A stretch of DNA of 64,000 nucleotides from Caballeronia sp. INDeC2. Its GTDB lineage: Bacteria > Pseudomonadota > Gammaproteobacteria > Burkholderiales > Burkholderiaceae. This document shows positions 1-9,684 of this stretch, in pieces. Positions within the stretch are counted from its first letter, which is position 1; each line of letters opens with the position of its first letter. The stretch lies in the NCBI RefSeq assembly GCF_023631325.1, contig NZ_JALQDG010000003.1, forward strand, positions 186,001 to 250,000, read 5' to 3'. Made by a program: the position numbers and the translations under genes. Under the pieces are notes generated by a model. That model had not been told where the DNA came from, ran no database searches, and saw nothing but the letters and a program-made list of their open reading frames with translations.

Positions 1-649
1 CATGCCGCCGCTTCGCACCCCGCTGCATGCCGATGCGCTCGCCGATGCGCAACCGTTACGCGCGACCGTCTGGCGCCATACCGTCGATGCACTCGATACC
101 GGTGAGCACGCCGCGCAGTGGTTCAGCGAAGTCATGGGCACGCCCGCGCGTCTCGTGCGTTTCGCGCCGTCCGCGCGCCGCGACGTAAGCGACGAATGGA
201 CCGCGCCGCACAGCGTTCAAACGCATTTCGCGGATGGGTTTCCGTTGCTGGTGGTGAGCCAGGCATCGCTCGACGATCTCAACGCGCGTCTGTCGGCGAA
301 GGGCGCGCCGGGCATCGCGGCCAATCGCTTCCGGCCGAATCTCGTGATCGGCGGGCTCGATGCGTACGAAGAGGATTTCGTCGGCGACATGCAGATTCGC
401 GTGCCGGGGCGCGACGTGCAACTGCGGCTCGTGAAGCTCTGCACGCGCTGCCCGATGCCATCGATCGATCAGGAAACCGGGGCGCACGACCCGTCGTGGC
501 CGCACGAGCCGCTCGACACGATGAGCGCGTATCGCGGCAGCGATCAGTTCGACGGCGCGCTCACCTTCGGCAAGAACGCGATCATCGTGGAAGGCGAGGG
601 CGTCGCGCTGGAAGTCGGGCAGGATGTGGAAGCGGAAATCGACTTCTGA
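1..649 (+). CDS. MOSC domain-containing protein (5' end outside window)
   Basis: The reading frame enters from the left edge, so only the last 215 or so residues are visible. A MOSC beta-barrel domain fills most of it, with the characteristic cysteine in the CTRCPMP stretch near residue 150 and the preceding RFRPNLVI segment. MOSC proteins carry or transfer sulfur bound to molybdenum cofactor, and stand-alone members often reduce N-hydroxylated or similar substrates. Family members of this type usually have an N-terminal MOSC_N barrel of about 70 residues, which should lie before base 1; the ATG at base 2 is therefore probably an internal methionine. Convergent with the SorC-type regulator, 4 bp between stops. 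Exact substrate cannot be told. Confidence 0.85.
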   Translation, partial: MPPLRTPLHADALADAQPLRATVWRHTVDALDTGEHAAQWFSEVMGTPARLVRFAPSARRDVSDEWTAPHSVQTHFADGFPLLVVSQASLDDLNARLSAKGAPGIAANRFRPNLVIGGLDAYEEDFVGDMQIRVPGRDVQLRLVKLCTRCPMPSIDQETGAHDPSWPHEPLDTMSAYRGSDQFDGALTFGKNAIIVEGEGVALEVGQDVEAEIDF

Positions 650-653
650 CGAT

Positions 654-1601
654 TCACGCGTCGAGCGCGGCTTTCGCGCACAACTCGTCCGTCACGAGCC
701 CCGACAGCCATTTTCCCTTCAACGCGGCAACGAGCGCGTCGCGCTTGCGCTCGCCGCCTGCGAAGCCGATCGTCGGGCGTTTGGGCGGTGCATCGAGCTT
801 GAGGCTCGTCACGCGCGCGCCGGTTTTCGAGGTGACGCGCTTGCCGTTTGCATCGATCGGCAGGCCGAGCCATTCGGCCACGGCGCCTGCGGACATCATT
901 TCGTCGACTTCCGCGCGCGTAATGAAGCCGTCCTGATGCAGCGGACAGTTCACGCCCACGTTGCCGATGCCGACGAACGCCACATCCGCCTGTTGCGCGA
1001 GCTCGCTGACGATGCGATACAGCCGGTGGTTGACCCACTGCGCGCGCTCGGTCTCGCTGTCGGCCATGAGCGGCGCGGGCAACATGAAGTGCTTGCCGCC
1101 GGTCTTCTCCGACAACTGCTGCGCGACGTCGTAACGATTCGACGAGCCGTCCTGCGCGATTGCGCCGACCATCGATACGAAACGATGCTGCGGCCGGTCG
1201 ATCTGCCCGATCTGAGCGACGCAGGCTTTCAATGTGCGGCCGCTGCCGATCGATACGACGAGCGGCTTCTCTTCGAGCAGATAGCGCTCCATCACCTGCG
1301 CACCCGCGACGGCGAGCTTGCGGTCGACCTGCTCGGGCGCGTCGCCGTCGATGGGCACGACTTCGCACATCGCGAGACCGTAGCGGTCGCTGAGCGCTTT
1401 GGCGAGCGACAGACAATCGGCGATGCGATGATCCACGCGCACGCGGATCAGGTTCTTCTCGACCGCGAACGCGACGAGCCGCTGCGCCACCGGACGCGAG
1501 ATCTGCAGCTTTTCCGCGATCTCGTTCTGAGTGTTGCCGGCGACGTAGTAGAGCCACGCTGCGCGCGTTGCGAGATCGAGTTTTTCGGTGGATTTGGGCA
1601 C
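654..1601 (-). CDS. SorC/DeoR-type sugar-binding transcriptional regulator
   Basis: 315 residues. An N-terminal helix-turn-helix (about residues 18-55, containing NTQNEIAEKLQISRP) is followed by the long sugar-phosphate-binding domain of the SorC family (SIGSGRTLKACV near residue 120, VGIGNVG near 200). Such proteins repress or activate sugar and polyol operons in response to a phosphorylated sugar. It is the last gene of the arabinitol dehydrogenase-xylulokinase cassette and very likely controls it, with D-xylulose 5-phosphate or a related sugar phosphate as plausible effector (inference). The start is GTG with no clear ribosome binding site; it was chosen because the N-terminus then matches the usual family start just before the HTH. 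Confidence 0.85.
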   Translation of the reverse strand: MPKSTEKLDLATRAAWLYYVAGNTQNEIAEKLQISRPVAQRLVAFAVEKNLIRVRVDHRIADCLSLAKALSDRYGLAMCEVVPIDGDAPEQVDRKLAVAGAQVMERYLLEEKPLVVSIGSGRTLKACVAQIGQIDRPQHRFVSMVGAIAQDGSSNRYDVAQQLSEKTGGKHFMLPAPLMADSETERAQWVNHRLYRIVSELAQQADVAFVGIGNVGVNCPLHQDGFITRAEVDEMMSAGAVAEWLGLPIDANGKRVTSKTGARVTSLKLDAPPKRPTIGFAGGERKRDALVAALKGKWLSGLVTDELCAKAALDA

Positions 1602-1665
1602 TGGTGGGTTTGGTTTTTTTTAGAGGTTGTTCGCCGGATCCCGGTTTGTCTTTGGTTTCTTAGAA

Positions 1666-1684
1666 CTGCCCCTCCCCGGGGCAG
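1666..1684 (-). terminator. GC-rich hairpin after xylB
   Basis: A 7-bp perfect stem (CTGCCCC / GGGGCAG) with a 5-base loop lies between the xylulokinase stop and the regulator start. It lacks a good U-tract on either strand, so it may be a weak terminator or an RNA-stabilising structure that lowers regulator expression relative to xylB. Confidence 0.3.
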
Positions 1685-1738
1685 AGCAAATCATCACCTC
1701 GACCACAAGTTCCATAGAAGCCCAAGCGACCCACGAAA

Positions 1739-3220
1739 TCAAGCGAGTCGAGGCCGCGCTGAATCAAACAACGGCCTCACATGCTGATACAACTCCCGAA
1801 ACCCCTTCAACCGCTGCCGCAGCAACTCATGCCGCCCCGTATCGGGCATGAACTCCTGCTTGATCTCGGGTTTGGCGAGCACCGTCGCCGGATCGCCCCC
1901 CGCCGCAAGCCAGCCAAGACGCGCCGCGCCGAGCGCGGCTCCGGTCTCGCCACCGCCGTGCGTGCGCGTGGGCGTATCGAAGGCATCGGCGAACATCTGC
2001 GCCCAGTACGCGCTGCGCGCACCGCCGCCGAGCATCGACAACGCCCGCGCCTGCGTACCCGCCGATTCCAGCGCGTCGAGGCCATCGGTCAGCGAGAGCG
2101 TCACGCCTTCGAGCACGGAATAGCCGAGCAGTGCGCGATCGGTCGCGTGCGTCATGCCGAAAAACACGCCCTGCGCGTACGGATCGTTGTGCGGCGTGCG
2201 CTCGCCGCTCAGATACGGCAAGAACAAGGGCGCGGAAGGCAGCACATCGGCGGGTAGGGCTTCGATTTCCGCAAGCAAGGTCGGCTCATCAGTGGAGGTC
2301 AGCTTGCACACCCAGCGCAGACAGCTCGCCGCCGACAAGACCACGCTCATCTGATGCCAGCGATCCGGAATCGCGTGGCAGAACGCATGCACCGCCGACG
2401 CGGGATTCGGCCGGAAGCGATCGCCGATCACGCACAGCACGCCCGACGTGCCGAGCGACAGAAAGCCATCGCCCGGATCGGTCGCGCCGATGCCCACCGC
2501 GCTCGCGGCATTGTCGCCGCCGCCCGCCGCGACGACCACGCCGTCGCCCAGGCCGAATTCACGCGCGAGCTCCCGCCGCAACGTGCCCGACGGCTCGCTG
2601 CCCTCGGCCAGCGACGGCATCTGCTGGCGCGACATGCCGCAGGCGGCGAGCAACTCGTCGGACCAGTCGCGGCGCGCCACATCGAGCCACAGCGTGCCCG
2701 CCGCATCCGACGGATCGGACACCTTCGTGCCCGTCAGATGCATGCGCAGATAATCCTTCGGCAAGAGTACGCACGCGGTCTGCTTGAAAATCTCGGGTTC
2801 GTTGTGCGCGACCCAGAGCAGCTTCGGCGCGGTAAAGCCGGGCATCGCCAGATTCCCGGCGATTTCATGCAGGTTCGGCGCGCGCTCGTAGAGTTCGGCG
2901 CACTCCTTGTCGCTGCGCATGTCGTTCCACAGGATCGCGGGGCGCAGCACGTTGTCGTGCGAATCGAGCAGCACCGCGCCGTGCATCTGGCCCGACAGGC
3001 CGATGCCGCGCACCTGCGCGAATTCATCGGGAAACTTCTCGCGCAGCTTGAAGAGCGCGGCGCGCGTGCCTTCCCACCAGTCGAGCGGATTCTGCTCCGA
3101 CCAGCGCGGCTTCGGACGCGATACGGTGAACGGCGTGCCCGCCGTGCCGATGACGCTGCCGTCGCTCGCGAGCAGCAGAACTTTCACTTCGGAGGTGCCG
3201 AGGTCGATGCCTAAGTACAT
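1739..3220 (-). CDS. xylB: Xylulokinase (FGGY family)
   Basis: 493 residues, normal for the family. Phosphorylates D-xylulose to D-xylulose 5-phosphate, feeding the pentose phosphate pathway. The N-terminal ATPase motif GIDLGTSEVKVLL is at residues 4-16, the substrate-region LSGQMHGAVLLD near 75, the central FLSLGTSGVL near 255 and the C-terminal LGGGARSAYW motif near 400. The ATG is preceded by AAAGGG at a suitable distance. It lies 170 bp downstream of the arabinitol dehydrogenase gene, whose product (D-xylulose) is its substrate, so the two form one catabolic route and probably one transcript. Confidence 0.93.
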   Translation of the reverse strand: MYLGIDLGTSEVKVLLLASDGSVIGTAGTPFTVSRPKPRWSEQNPLDWWEGTRAALFKLREKFPDEFAQVRGIGLSGQMHGAVLLDSHDNVLRPAILWNDMRSDKECAELYERAPNLHEIAGNLAMPGFTAPKLLWVAHNEPEIFKQTACVLLPKDYLRMHLTGTKVSDPSDAAGTLWLDVARRDWSDELLAACGMSRQQMPSLAEGSEPSGTLRRELAREFGLGDGVVVAAGGGDNAASAVGIGATDPGDGFLSLGTSGVLCVIGDRFRPNPASAVHAFCHAIPDRWHQMSVVLSAASCLRWVCKLTSTDEPTLLAEIEALPADVLPSAPLFLPYLSGERTPHNDPYAQGVFFGMTHATDRALLGYSVLEGVTLSLTDGLDALESAGTQARALSMLGGGARSAYWAQMFADAFDTPTRTHGGGETGAALGAARLGWLAAGGDPATVLAKPEIKQEFMPDTGRHELLRQRLKGFRELYQHVRPLFDSARPRLA

Positions 3221-3390
3221 GAACGGGCCCTTTGTCGTTGCCGGGATCGAACCCGGCCAAAAACAGGCGTGACGCCAATGCAGCGGGAGGCGCTAATTTA
3301 ACGCCACGCGGCGCACCGCGCCATGGGCACATTACCCGAGCGGCGCGGCGCTGGTTTGAACTCGCTTTTAGGACGGCGATAACACCGCGC

Positions 3391-4770
3391 TTATGGCCGA
3401 TTCTGTAGCCACGCATCGACCTTGGAGATCGCCTTGCGCATCACGCGTTCGAGGCCTTCGGTCTGCGCCATGCTGCCCCACAGCAGCTTGTCCGCCGTGA
3501 ACGCCATGACCGGATCGGGCGCCGCGAAGAAGTCATGCGCGACCGATGGGTCCATCACGCCGTCCTGATACGTATAAGGCAGCTTGCCTTCGTGCCAGCG
3601 TTCGAGGAAGCGGAAGAAGAGCGCGGGCAGGATGGCGGTCGAATCGGGGTCGACGCTGCGCGCGAAGCATTCGGAGAGCGTCGGCGCGATGAAGCCCGGC
3701 AGCTTGGAAAAGCCGTCGGCCGCGACGCGCTGATTCGTGTCCTTGATGTACGGATTGCTGAAGCGATCGAGCACGACATCGCGATACTTCGCGAGGTCGA
3801 TCGGGCTGGGCGTGAGGCAGGGAATTACGTCGTCGGTGATGTAGGCATCCGCGAGTGCGCGAATTTCGAGGTCCTGCGTGCCTTCGTGGATGTATTGCAG
3901 CCCGACCAGCGTGCCCGCCCACGCGATGCAGCTATGGCTCGCATTGAGGATGCGGATCTTCGCCTCCTCGTACGGATGCACCGATTCGACCATCTCGGCG
4001 CCGACTTTCTCCCACGCGGGCCGCCCGGCGATGAAGTTGTCCTCGATCACCCACTGGATGAACTTCTCGCCCATCACCGGCGCCTTGTCGTCGAAGCCGG
4101 TCGCCGCCTTCACGCGCTCGGCGACATCGGGCGTCGGACGCGGCGTGATGCGATCGACCATCGCGTTCGGACACGACGTATTCGCGATCATCCAGTCGCG
4201 CAGCGCGGTTTCGCCGCGCCGCTCCAGAAATTCGAGCATGCCCGCCTTGAAGCGGTCGCCGTTGCTGCGCAGGTTGTCGCAGTTCTGCAGCGACACCTTG
4301 CCCGCGCCGTTTTTCATGCGCGCATCGAGGATGGCGGCGAGCGCGCCGTAGATGGTCGTCTTCGCGCCTTTCAGGTCGGCGGCGAGATCGGCGTTGGCGG
4401 TGTCGAGCTTGTCGTGCTCGTCGAGGTAATAGCCGCCTTCCGTGACGGTAAACGACACGATCTTGCAGGCCGGATCGGCGCCCGTCGCGATCAGTTCGTT
4501 CAGATCGGCGGACCACGGCACGACCTTTTTGATCGCGCGGATGGTCTCGTATTCGCGCTCGCCCTTCGGCGTGACGGTCTCGAGCGTGTACTCGCCATGC
4601 TGCGCGGCGAGCGCATCGAGCACGGCGTTCATGTCGCCGCGAATATTGCCGACGGCGAGCGACCAGCTCGTATCGGCCGACTCGTTCAGTCGATGCAGAT
4701 ACCACGCCTGATGCGCACGATGAAAAGACCCGGCGCCGATGTGCAGGATCACGTTGGCTTCGCTAGTCAT
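3391..4770 (-). CDS. dalD: D-arabinitol 4-dehydrogenase (mannitol dehydrogenase family)
   Basis: 459 residues. A polyol-specific long-chain dehydrogenase: the N-terminal NAD-binding segment [12 protein letters not shown] is at residues 10-21 and the catalytic K-x4-N-x2-H motif (KIRILNASH) near residues 270-278. The family oxidises D-arabinitol, mannitol or sorbitol to the ketose. Overall similarity to DalD-type enzymes and the adjacent xylulokinase favour D-arabinitol to D-xylulose; mannitol would instead pair with a fructokinase. The start has a good ribosome binding site (AAGGAAGAG). First gene of the cassette; the transporter that usually accompanies it is not in this window. Confidence 0.88.
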   Translation of the reverse strand: MTSEANVILHIGAGSFHRAHQAWYLHRLNESADTSWSLAVGNIRGDMNAVLDALAAQHGEYTLETVTPKGEREYETIRAIKKVVPWSADLNELIATGADPACKIVSFTVTEGGYYLDEHDKLDTANADLAADLKGAKTTIYGALAAILDARMKNGAGKVSLQNCDNLRSNGDRFKAGMLEFLERRGETALRDWMIANTSCPNAMVDRITPRPTPDVAERVKAATGFDDKAPVMGEKFIQWVIEDNFIAGRPAWEKVGAEMVESVHPYEEAKIRILNASHSCIAWAGTLVGLQYIHEGTQDLEIRALADAYITDDVIPCLTPSPIDLAKYRDVVLDRFSNPYIKDTNQRVAADGFSKLPGFIAPTLSECFARSVDPDSTAILPALFFRFLERWHEGKLPYTYQDGVMDPSVAHDFFAAPDPVMAFTADKLLWGSMAQTEGLERVMRKAISKVDAWLQNRP

Positions 4771-4858
4771 GTTGTCTCTTCCTTTGATGGGCTGCGCGCC
4801 CGTTCTTCGCGGACGGCGGATCGCGATGGCGCACGTAGACGCTCAACGCGGGTGAAGC

Positions 4859-4905
4859 GAGCATTTGCTCTGTCGATGATCGAATGATCGTATTCGCCCG
4901 ATCGA
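4859..4905. promoter_or_regulatory. Possible operator region upstream of the arabinitol cassette
   Basis: About 90-135 bp before dalD there is a 12-bp perfect palindrome (GAGCATTTGCTC) followed by two direct copies of ATGATCG spaced 8 bp apart and a further CGATCGA. Clustered repeats of this kind just upstream of a sugar operon whose last gene is a SorC-type regulator suggest regulator binding sites. This is inference; no consensus for this regulator is known to me. The rest of the 348-bp gap between dalD and the EAL gene shows no gene. Confidence 0.3.
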
Positions 4906-5118
4906 AAGTCAAGGCGTGACGCTTTCCGCGACGCGGCGCAAATTGCAGGCGTCTCGAACGGGAGCGTGCTGTCTGTGCATGCATCGGGCAGCGCTGCGGT
5001 GCACAAATTTTGTCGAGGAGAGCGGATCGGGAATAACCCGCACAGGCGCGCGTGACCTGGTTGCCTTTAACGATAGGCGCGAACCCGGAACGCGGGAAAT
5101 GAGAGCGGCGCGGACTAC

Positions 5119-6114
5119 TTACCGCCCATGCACCGGATGCGAATCGAACACCGGCCCCTGAACGAAGTGCACGTCGAACTGCTGCAACGCGTTGAACTGC
5201 GCCTCGTCGCTCACATTGGAAAAGATGAGCGGAATCTTCAGCCGGTGCGCATACGCCACCAGATGCTTCACCACGGAATCGCGAAGAGCCTGCCCCGCAT
5301 CCATCTTGATGAAGTCAAGCCGCGCCATATCCGACACCGCCATGATCTGGCCGGCATTGGGCAGATTGCCCGCGACCTTGAACCCGTAATGCTGATAACT
5401 CTTGGTGAGATAACCAAGAAACGTTTTGTGCGCGACCGCGGCCGCCGGCAATTCGATCACCACGCGCGACGGGTTCAAGCCGAACTGCATCAGCACGGAA
5501 GAGAAGTGCCGACCGTGGTCGTACTTCACGCTCTTCAAGAGCCGCTCGTGCACGCGCAGAAACAAAAGCCCCGGCCGATGCGGCCCGAAGAAATTGAACG
5601 CGTGCACCGCGCGCGAGAGCCGGTCGAGCGCGACCAGCTCGCGATCGTCTTCCAGTTGGCCGAACGGATCGCGCGGCGCATCGCCCTGAATCAGCGTCAA
5701 TGCCTGCACGCCGAGTTCATCGCCGAAACGTTCCGCGCTTTCCGGCGACGCGCTCAATGTCTGCGGGAAGCTGTGCGTGCCGACATCGAAGATCGGCTCA
5801 TAGGCGCTCGAAATGCACAGATCGCGATAACGCGCGATGGCTTGCCCGGCGTGCTCGTTCTCGCCGAGCGCGACATGCGCGCCGAGAAACGGATGTTCCG
5901 CGGCGCGGGCGACGAGTTCAGGCAAGGACGGGGCGATCATAAATGGCGCATTCGGTTGTGAGGCGTGCCGTACCGGGCGATTGTCGTTGGAAGGGTCGAT
6001 GGTATCAGCGCCCAACACCGCGTCCAGCACCAAATTCACATATTGATATGCCGGAGTAAGGCCGTCGATTAAGGGTTTACGAGAAATTTCACTAATCGTA
6101 ATTGGTTTTACCAT
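5119..6114 (-). CDS. Degenerate EAL-domain protein
   Basis: 331 residues from the chosen ATG. From about residue 103 the sequence follows the EAL phosphodiesterase fold: SAYEPIFD (family: YQPI.D), RVVIEL where a catalytic glutamate is expected, GNLPNAG in place of DDFGTG, FIKMD, SNVSDE in place of AEGVE, and [10 protein letters not shown] near the C-terminus. The EAL motif itself and the metal-binding acidic loop are missing, so it is probably not an active cyclic-di-GMP phosphodiesterase; it may bind the nucleotide or act through protein contacts. The first 60 residues match no domain I recognise. No clear ribosome binding site was found; an internal ATG at 5940 is an alternative start. Divergent from hmgA with only 44 bp between starts. 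Confidence 0.7.
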   Translation of the reverse strand: MVKPITISEISRKPLIDGLTPAYQYVNLVLDAVLGADTIDPSNDNRPVRHASQPNAPFMIAPSLPELVARAAEHPFLGAHVALGENEHAGQAIARYRDLCISSAYEPIFDVGTHSFPQTLSASPESAERFGDELGVQALTLIQGDAPRDPFGQLEDDRELVALDRLSRAVHAFNFFGPHRPGLLFLRVHERLLKSVKYDHGRHFSSVLMQFGLNPSRVVIELPAAAVAHKTFLGYLTKSYQHYGFKVAGNLPNAGQIMAVSDMARLDFIKMDAGQALRDSVVKHLVAYAHRLKIPLIFSNVSDEAQFNALQQFDVHFVQGPVFDSHPVHGR

Positions 6115-6158
6115 GCGTAAAACGTCGCGACACCACTTCTTCGTCGAGGATTTCGACC

Positions 6159-7508
6159 ATGCCAACGTTCGAGACGCACACGGACGCGAACCAGCACTAT
6201 CAATCCGGCTTCGCCAACGACTTCGCCACCGAGGCGTTGCCGGGCGCGCTGCCCATCGGCCGCAATTCGCCGCAGCGCGTGGCCTATGGCCTCTATGCCG
6301 AACAGCTTTCGGGCACGGCGTTCACCGCACCGCGCGCCCACAATCGCCGCTCGTGGCTCTATCGCATCCGGCCGGGCGCGGTGCACAAGCCGTTCACCCG
6401 CATTCCCGCCGATATGCTGCGCGCGAAGCTGGTCGGCAATTTCGGTGCAGGTTCGGCCGATGTGCCGCCGACGCCGCCCAATCAGCTGCGCTGGGATCCG
6501 CTGCCGATGCCCGCCGCGCCGACCGATTTCATCGACGGTTGGGTCACGATGGCGGGCAACGGCGCGGCCGAAGCGATGAGCGGCTGCGCGATCCATCTCT
6601 ACGCCGCGAACCGGTCGATGCAGGACCGCTTCTTCTACAACAGCGACGGCGAACTGCTGATCGTGCCGCAGCAAGGGCGTCTCGCGATTTCGACGGAACT
6701 CGGCAAGCTGGATGTCGAGCCGTACGAGATCGCGGTGATTCCGCGCGGCGTGCGTTTCTCGGTCGCGTTGCCCGATGGCGAAGCGCGCGGCTATATCTGC
6801 GAGAACTTCGGCGCGCTCTTGCAGTTGCCGGACCTCGGTCCGATCGGCTCGAACGGGCTCGCGAATCCGCGCGACTTCCTCACGCCGCAGGCCGCCTATG
6901 AAGACCGCGAGGGCAAGTTCGAGCTCGTCACGAAGATGAACGGCGTGCTGTGGCGTGCGGATATCGGTCATTCGCCGCTCGATGTCGTCGCGTGGCACGG
7001 CAACTACGCGCCGTACAAGTACGACTTGCGTCACTTCAACACGATCGGCTCGATCAGCTACGACCATCCGGATCCGTCGATCTTCCTCGTGTTGCAATCG
7101 CCGAGCGACACGCCGGGCGTCGACACGATCGACTTCGTGATCTTCCCGCCGCGCTGGCTCGCGGCAGAGGATACGTTCCGTCCGCCCTGGTTCCATCGCA
7201 ATGTCGCGAGCGAGTTCATGGGCCTCGTGCAAGGCGTCTACGACGCGAAGGCCGAAGGCTTCGTGCCGGGCGGCGCGAGCCTGCACAACTGCATGTCGGG
7301 ACACGGGCCGGATGCCGGAACGTTCGAGAAGGCGTCGAAGAGCGATACGTCGAAGCCCGCGAAGGTCGACGCCACGATGGCCTTCATGTTCGAGACGCGC
7401 ACCCTCATCAAGCCGACGCAGTTCGCGCTCGACACCGCGCAACTGCAGGCGAACTACTACGAGTGCTGGCAAGGCCTCACGAAACACTTCGACCCGGAGC
7501 AACGATGA
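6159..7508 (+). CDS. hmgA: Homogentisate 1,2-dioxygenase
   Basis: 449 residues, full length. Opens the ring of homogentisate to maleylacetoacetate in tyrosine and phenylalanine breakdown. Typical segments include [19 protein letters not shown] near the N-terminus, and the iron ligands lie in [14 protein letters not shown] (His and Glu, near residues 345-355) and in [11 protein letters not shown] further on. The ATG was chosen because the family begins shortly before the YQSGF segment and a GAGGA sequence lies 8 bases upstream. Its stop overlaps the start of fahA by 4 bp (ATGA), implying translational coupling. Confidence 0.97.
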   Translation: MPTFETHTDANQHYQSGFANDFATEALPGALPIGRNSPQRVAYGLYAEQLSGTAFTAPRAHNRRSWLYRIRPGAVHKPFTRIPADMLRAKLVGNFGAGSADVPPTPPNQLRWDPLPMPAAPTDFIDGWVTMAGNGAAEAMSGCAIHLYAANRSMQDRFFYNSDGELLIVPQQGRLAISTELGKLDVEPYEIAVIPRGVRFSVALPDGEARGYICENFGALLQLPDLGPIGSNGLANPRDFLTPQAAYEDREGKFELVTKMNGVLWRADIGHSPLDVVAWHGNYAPYKYDLRHFNTIGSISYDHPDPSIFLVLQSPSDTPGVDTIDFVIFPPRWLAAEDTFRPPWFHRNVASEFMGLVQGVYDAKAEGFVPGGASLHNCMSGHGPDAGTFEKASKSDTSKPAKVDATMAFMFETRTLIKPTQFALDTAQLQANYYECWQGLTKHFDPEQR

Positions 7509-8791
7509 ACGACGCGCTGAAGGCCACACTCGCGCCCGCCTTGAAGAGCTGGATCGAATCCGCGAACGATCCTGCGAGCGATTTCCCGATCCAGAACCTG
7601 CCGTTCGGCATTTTCAGCGACGCGGTGAGTCCGCAGCCGCGCGCGGGCGTCGCGATCGGCGAGTGGATCGTCGATCTGGCCGCGCTCGAACGGGCGCGTC
7701 TCATCGATGCGCAAGGCACGTTCGACAAGCCGCGCCTGAACGACTTCATCGCGCTCGGACGCAAGACGTGGCGCGACGTGCGCATCGCGCTCTCCGCCTT
7801 GCTCGCGCACGGCAACGCGACATTGCGCGACGACGAAGCGCTGCGCCGTCACGCGCTCGTGCCGCGCTTCGGCGCGACGCAGCATCTGCCGGTGGAGATT
7901 CCCGGCTACACGGATTTCTATTCGTCGAAGGAGCACGCGACCAACGTCGGCTCGATGTTTCGCGATCCGAAGAACGCACTGCTGCCGAACTGGTCGGAGA
8001 TGCCGATCGGCTATAACGGGCGCGCGTCGTCGGTGGTCGTGAGCGGCACGCCGGTGCGCAGGCCGAACGGACAGATCAAGCTGCCGAATGAAGATCGGCC
8101 GATCTATGGCGCGTGCCGCAAGCTGGATATCGAGCTGGAGACGGGCTTCATCATCGGTCGCGGCAATGCGCTCGGCGAGCCGATCGCGTGTGAGGACGCG
8201 GAAGCGCATATCTTCGGCATGGTGCTGCTGAACGACTGGAGCGCGCGCGACATCCAGCAATGGGAATACGTGCCCCTCGGCCCGTTCAATTCGAAGGGTT
8301 TCGCGACGACCATCTCGCCGTGGATCGTCACGCTCGATGCGCTCGAGCCGTTTCGCACCGCGACGCCGCCGCAGGAGCCGGAACCGCTCGCCTATCTGCG
8401 TCATAAAGGCGATCACGCGTTCGACATCGAACTGGAAGTCACGTTGAGCGCCGAAGGCGGCCGCAGGCCGACGACGCTTTCGCGAACCAACTTCAAGCTG
8501 ATGTACTGGTCGATGGCGCAGCAGCTCGCGCATCACACGGTCGGCGGCTGCAATACGCGCGTCGGCGATTTGATGGGTTCCGGCACGATTAGTGGACCGA
8601 CGCCCGAGTCGTGCGGCAGCCTGCTTGAAAGCACGTGGAACGGACAGCGGCCCGTGAAGCTGGAAGAGGGCGGCGAGCGCGTGTTTCTTCAGGACGGCGA
8701 TGAAGTCACCTTGCGGGGATGGTGTCAGGGAGAGGGATATCGGGTTGGATTCGGGACCTGCGTCGGGCGAGTTGTGGCGGCGCGTAGCTGA
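7505..8791 (+). CDS. fahA: Fumarylacetoacetase
   Basis: 428 residues. Hydrolyses fumarylacetoacetate to fumarate and acetoacetate, the final step of the homogentisate pathway. Conserved blocks are [16 protein letters not shown] (metal-binding aspartate, near residue 138), the ELETGFIIG metal-site region near 210 and [20 protein letters not shown] near 240-260, all as in eukaryotic and bacterial enzymes. It starts inside the hmgA stop codon. The maleylacetoacetate isomerase needed between the two steps is not next to them. Confidence 0.97.
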   Translation: MNDALKATLAPALKSWIESANDPASDFPIQNLPFGIFSDAVSPQPRAGVAIGEWIVDLAALERARLIDAQGTFDKPRLNDFIALGRKTWRDVRIALSALLAHGNATLRDDEALRRHALVPRFGATQHLPVEIPGYTDFYSSKEHATNVGSMFRDPKNALLPNWSEMPIGYNGRASSVVVSGTPVRRPNGQIKLPNEDRPIYGACRKLDIELETGFIIGRGNALGEPIACEDAEAHIFGMVLLNDWSARDIQQWEYVPLGPFNSKGFATTISPWIVTLDALEPFRTATPPQEPEPLAYLRHKGDHAFDIELEVTLSAEGGRRPTTLSRTNFKLMYWSMAQQLAHHTVGGCNTRVGDLMGSGTISGPTPESCGSLLESTWNGQRPVKLEEGGERVFLQDGDEVTLRGWCQGEGYRVGFGTCVGRVVAARS

Positions 8792-8867
8792 CGAGCAGGC
8801 GGCCGGGGGTCGCGGGTGACTTCCCTCGTGCCGCAGCCTTTCGCGCTCAACAGGCAGCGCGCCGCGC

Positions 8868-9011
8868 TTATCCCCGCGCATGCTCGTAGAACTCTCGCTC
8901 CAGTTGACGATACTTGAATACCACCTCCGCGGGAATCCCGGCGAACAACAGCAGCGCGCCCAAGCCCAAGACGCTGCACGTCCAGATGGCCCCGGCGTCC
9001 GCCAAGAACAT
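8868..9011 (-). CDS. Possible small membrane protein
   Basis: 47 residues from an ATG. One hydrophobic helix (about residues 9-31, ending GALLLFAGIP) is followed by a charged tail (KYRQLEREFYEHARG), the layout of a single-pass inner-membrane microprotein. No homologue is recognised and the ribosome binding site is weak (AGAG 8 bases before the ATG). A longer version starting at TTG 9119 is possible but its N-terminal extension looks non-coding. Confidence 0.4.
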   Translation of the reverse strand: MFLADAGAIWTCSVLGLGALLLFAGIPAEVVFKYRQLEREFYEHARG

Positions 9012-9684
9012 CGCGATCTCTATTAGGGGCAAGAGACATCCGCAGTGGCCGAAGTCGGTGCGCTTCCTATTTCCAGAAATTAAGGTTAATGCTGTCCTTC
9101 GCCAGCTCAAGTCTTTCAAAGTAATCGTCTCTGCGATTCAACTATTCCTCCTTCATGGCTAAAGCGCGTAGCCAACTTAAAAGAACCCGCCGTAGCGGGT
9201 CGAAAGCAATGCTCGACTTCAGGAAGCGAATTGATCCGTGCGCATGGAACTGCGCACGGGCTCGAAATTCCGGGCTCGAAATTACCGTTGCTAAACGATT
9301 GGGCCCGAGTGCCTGATGTAAGCGGTCGAAAATGGAAGCGGGTGAGAAATACGTTCGTACCAGAATGCCCGAGCAACCGCTATGCAGACTCCCGTTAATT
9401 CGCCGCTAGCCGAGAAATCTTGACGAGGAAAGAACGACTGGGAACACCTTCATTGCTGTGGAAAACTCGCTGCGCCGGAAGGTGCCGCTTATTGTCGGGC
9501 TCGGCTGTTCCAGGCCACAGTTGATTTGGACACCGTACAGTCGATATGCGCTAGCTCGCGAATCCTCTGCGCGTGCGCGGAGAAAGGCTTGCATAAGAAA
9601 GCGCCCTGCGCCGCGCGAAGGATGAAGCAGAGCAAGCAGCCCGACTCGCCGAAGCGGCCGCCCGTCGATCGACATGTACAACGC
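9012..9684. other. Gene-poor stretch, no recognisable coding region
   Basis: About 670 bp with lower GC than its surroundings. Open frames exist on both strands but none shows a recognisable protein, a ribosome binding site or the strong third-position GC of the neighbours. It contains a 9-bp inverted repeat (CCGTGCGCA / TGCGCACGG, 9236-9259), a short ACCCGC / GCGGGT hairpin near 9185-9200, and a 14-bp tandem repeat. It may be decayed or recently acquired DNA. Confidence 0.5.
9257..9284. repeat. 14-bp tandem duplication
   Basis: CGGGCTCGAAATT plus one base occurs twice back to back, directly overlapping the end of a 9-bp inverted repeat. Too short to assign a function. Confidence 0.6.

Noticed and set aside
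3234..3252. GCCGGGTTCGATCCCGGC on the minus strand looks like a tRNA T-arm
   Set aside because: The loop register is one base off for a T-arm, and neither an acceptor partner nor an anticodon arm can be built around it; it is a plain palindrome upstream of xylB.
9406..9681. 91-codon minus-strand frame left of the broken MFS gene
   Set aside because: No ribosome binding site, no recognisable domain, mixed composition; not reported as a gene.
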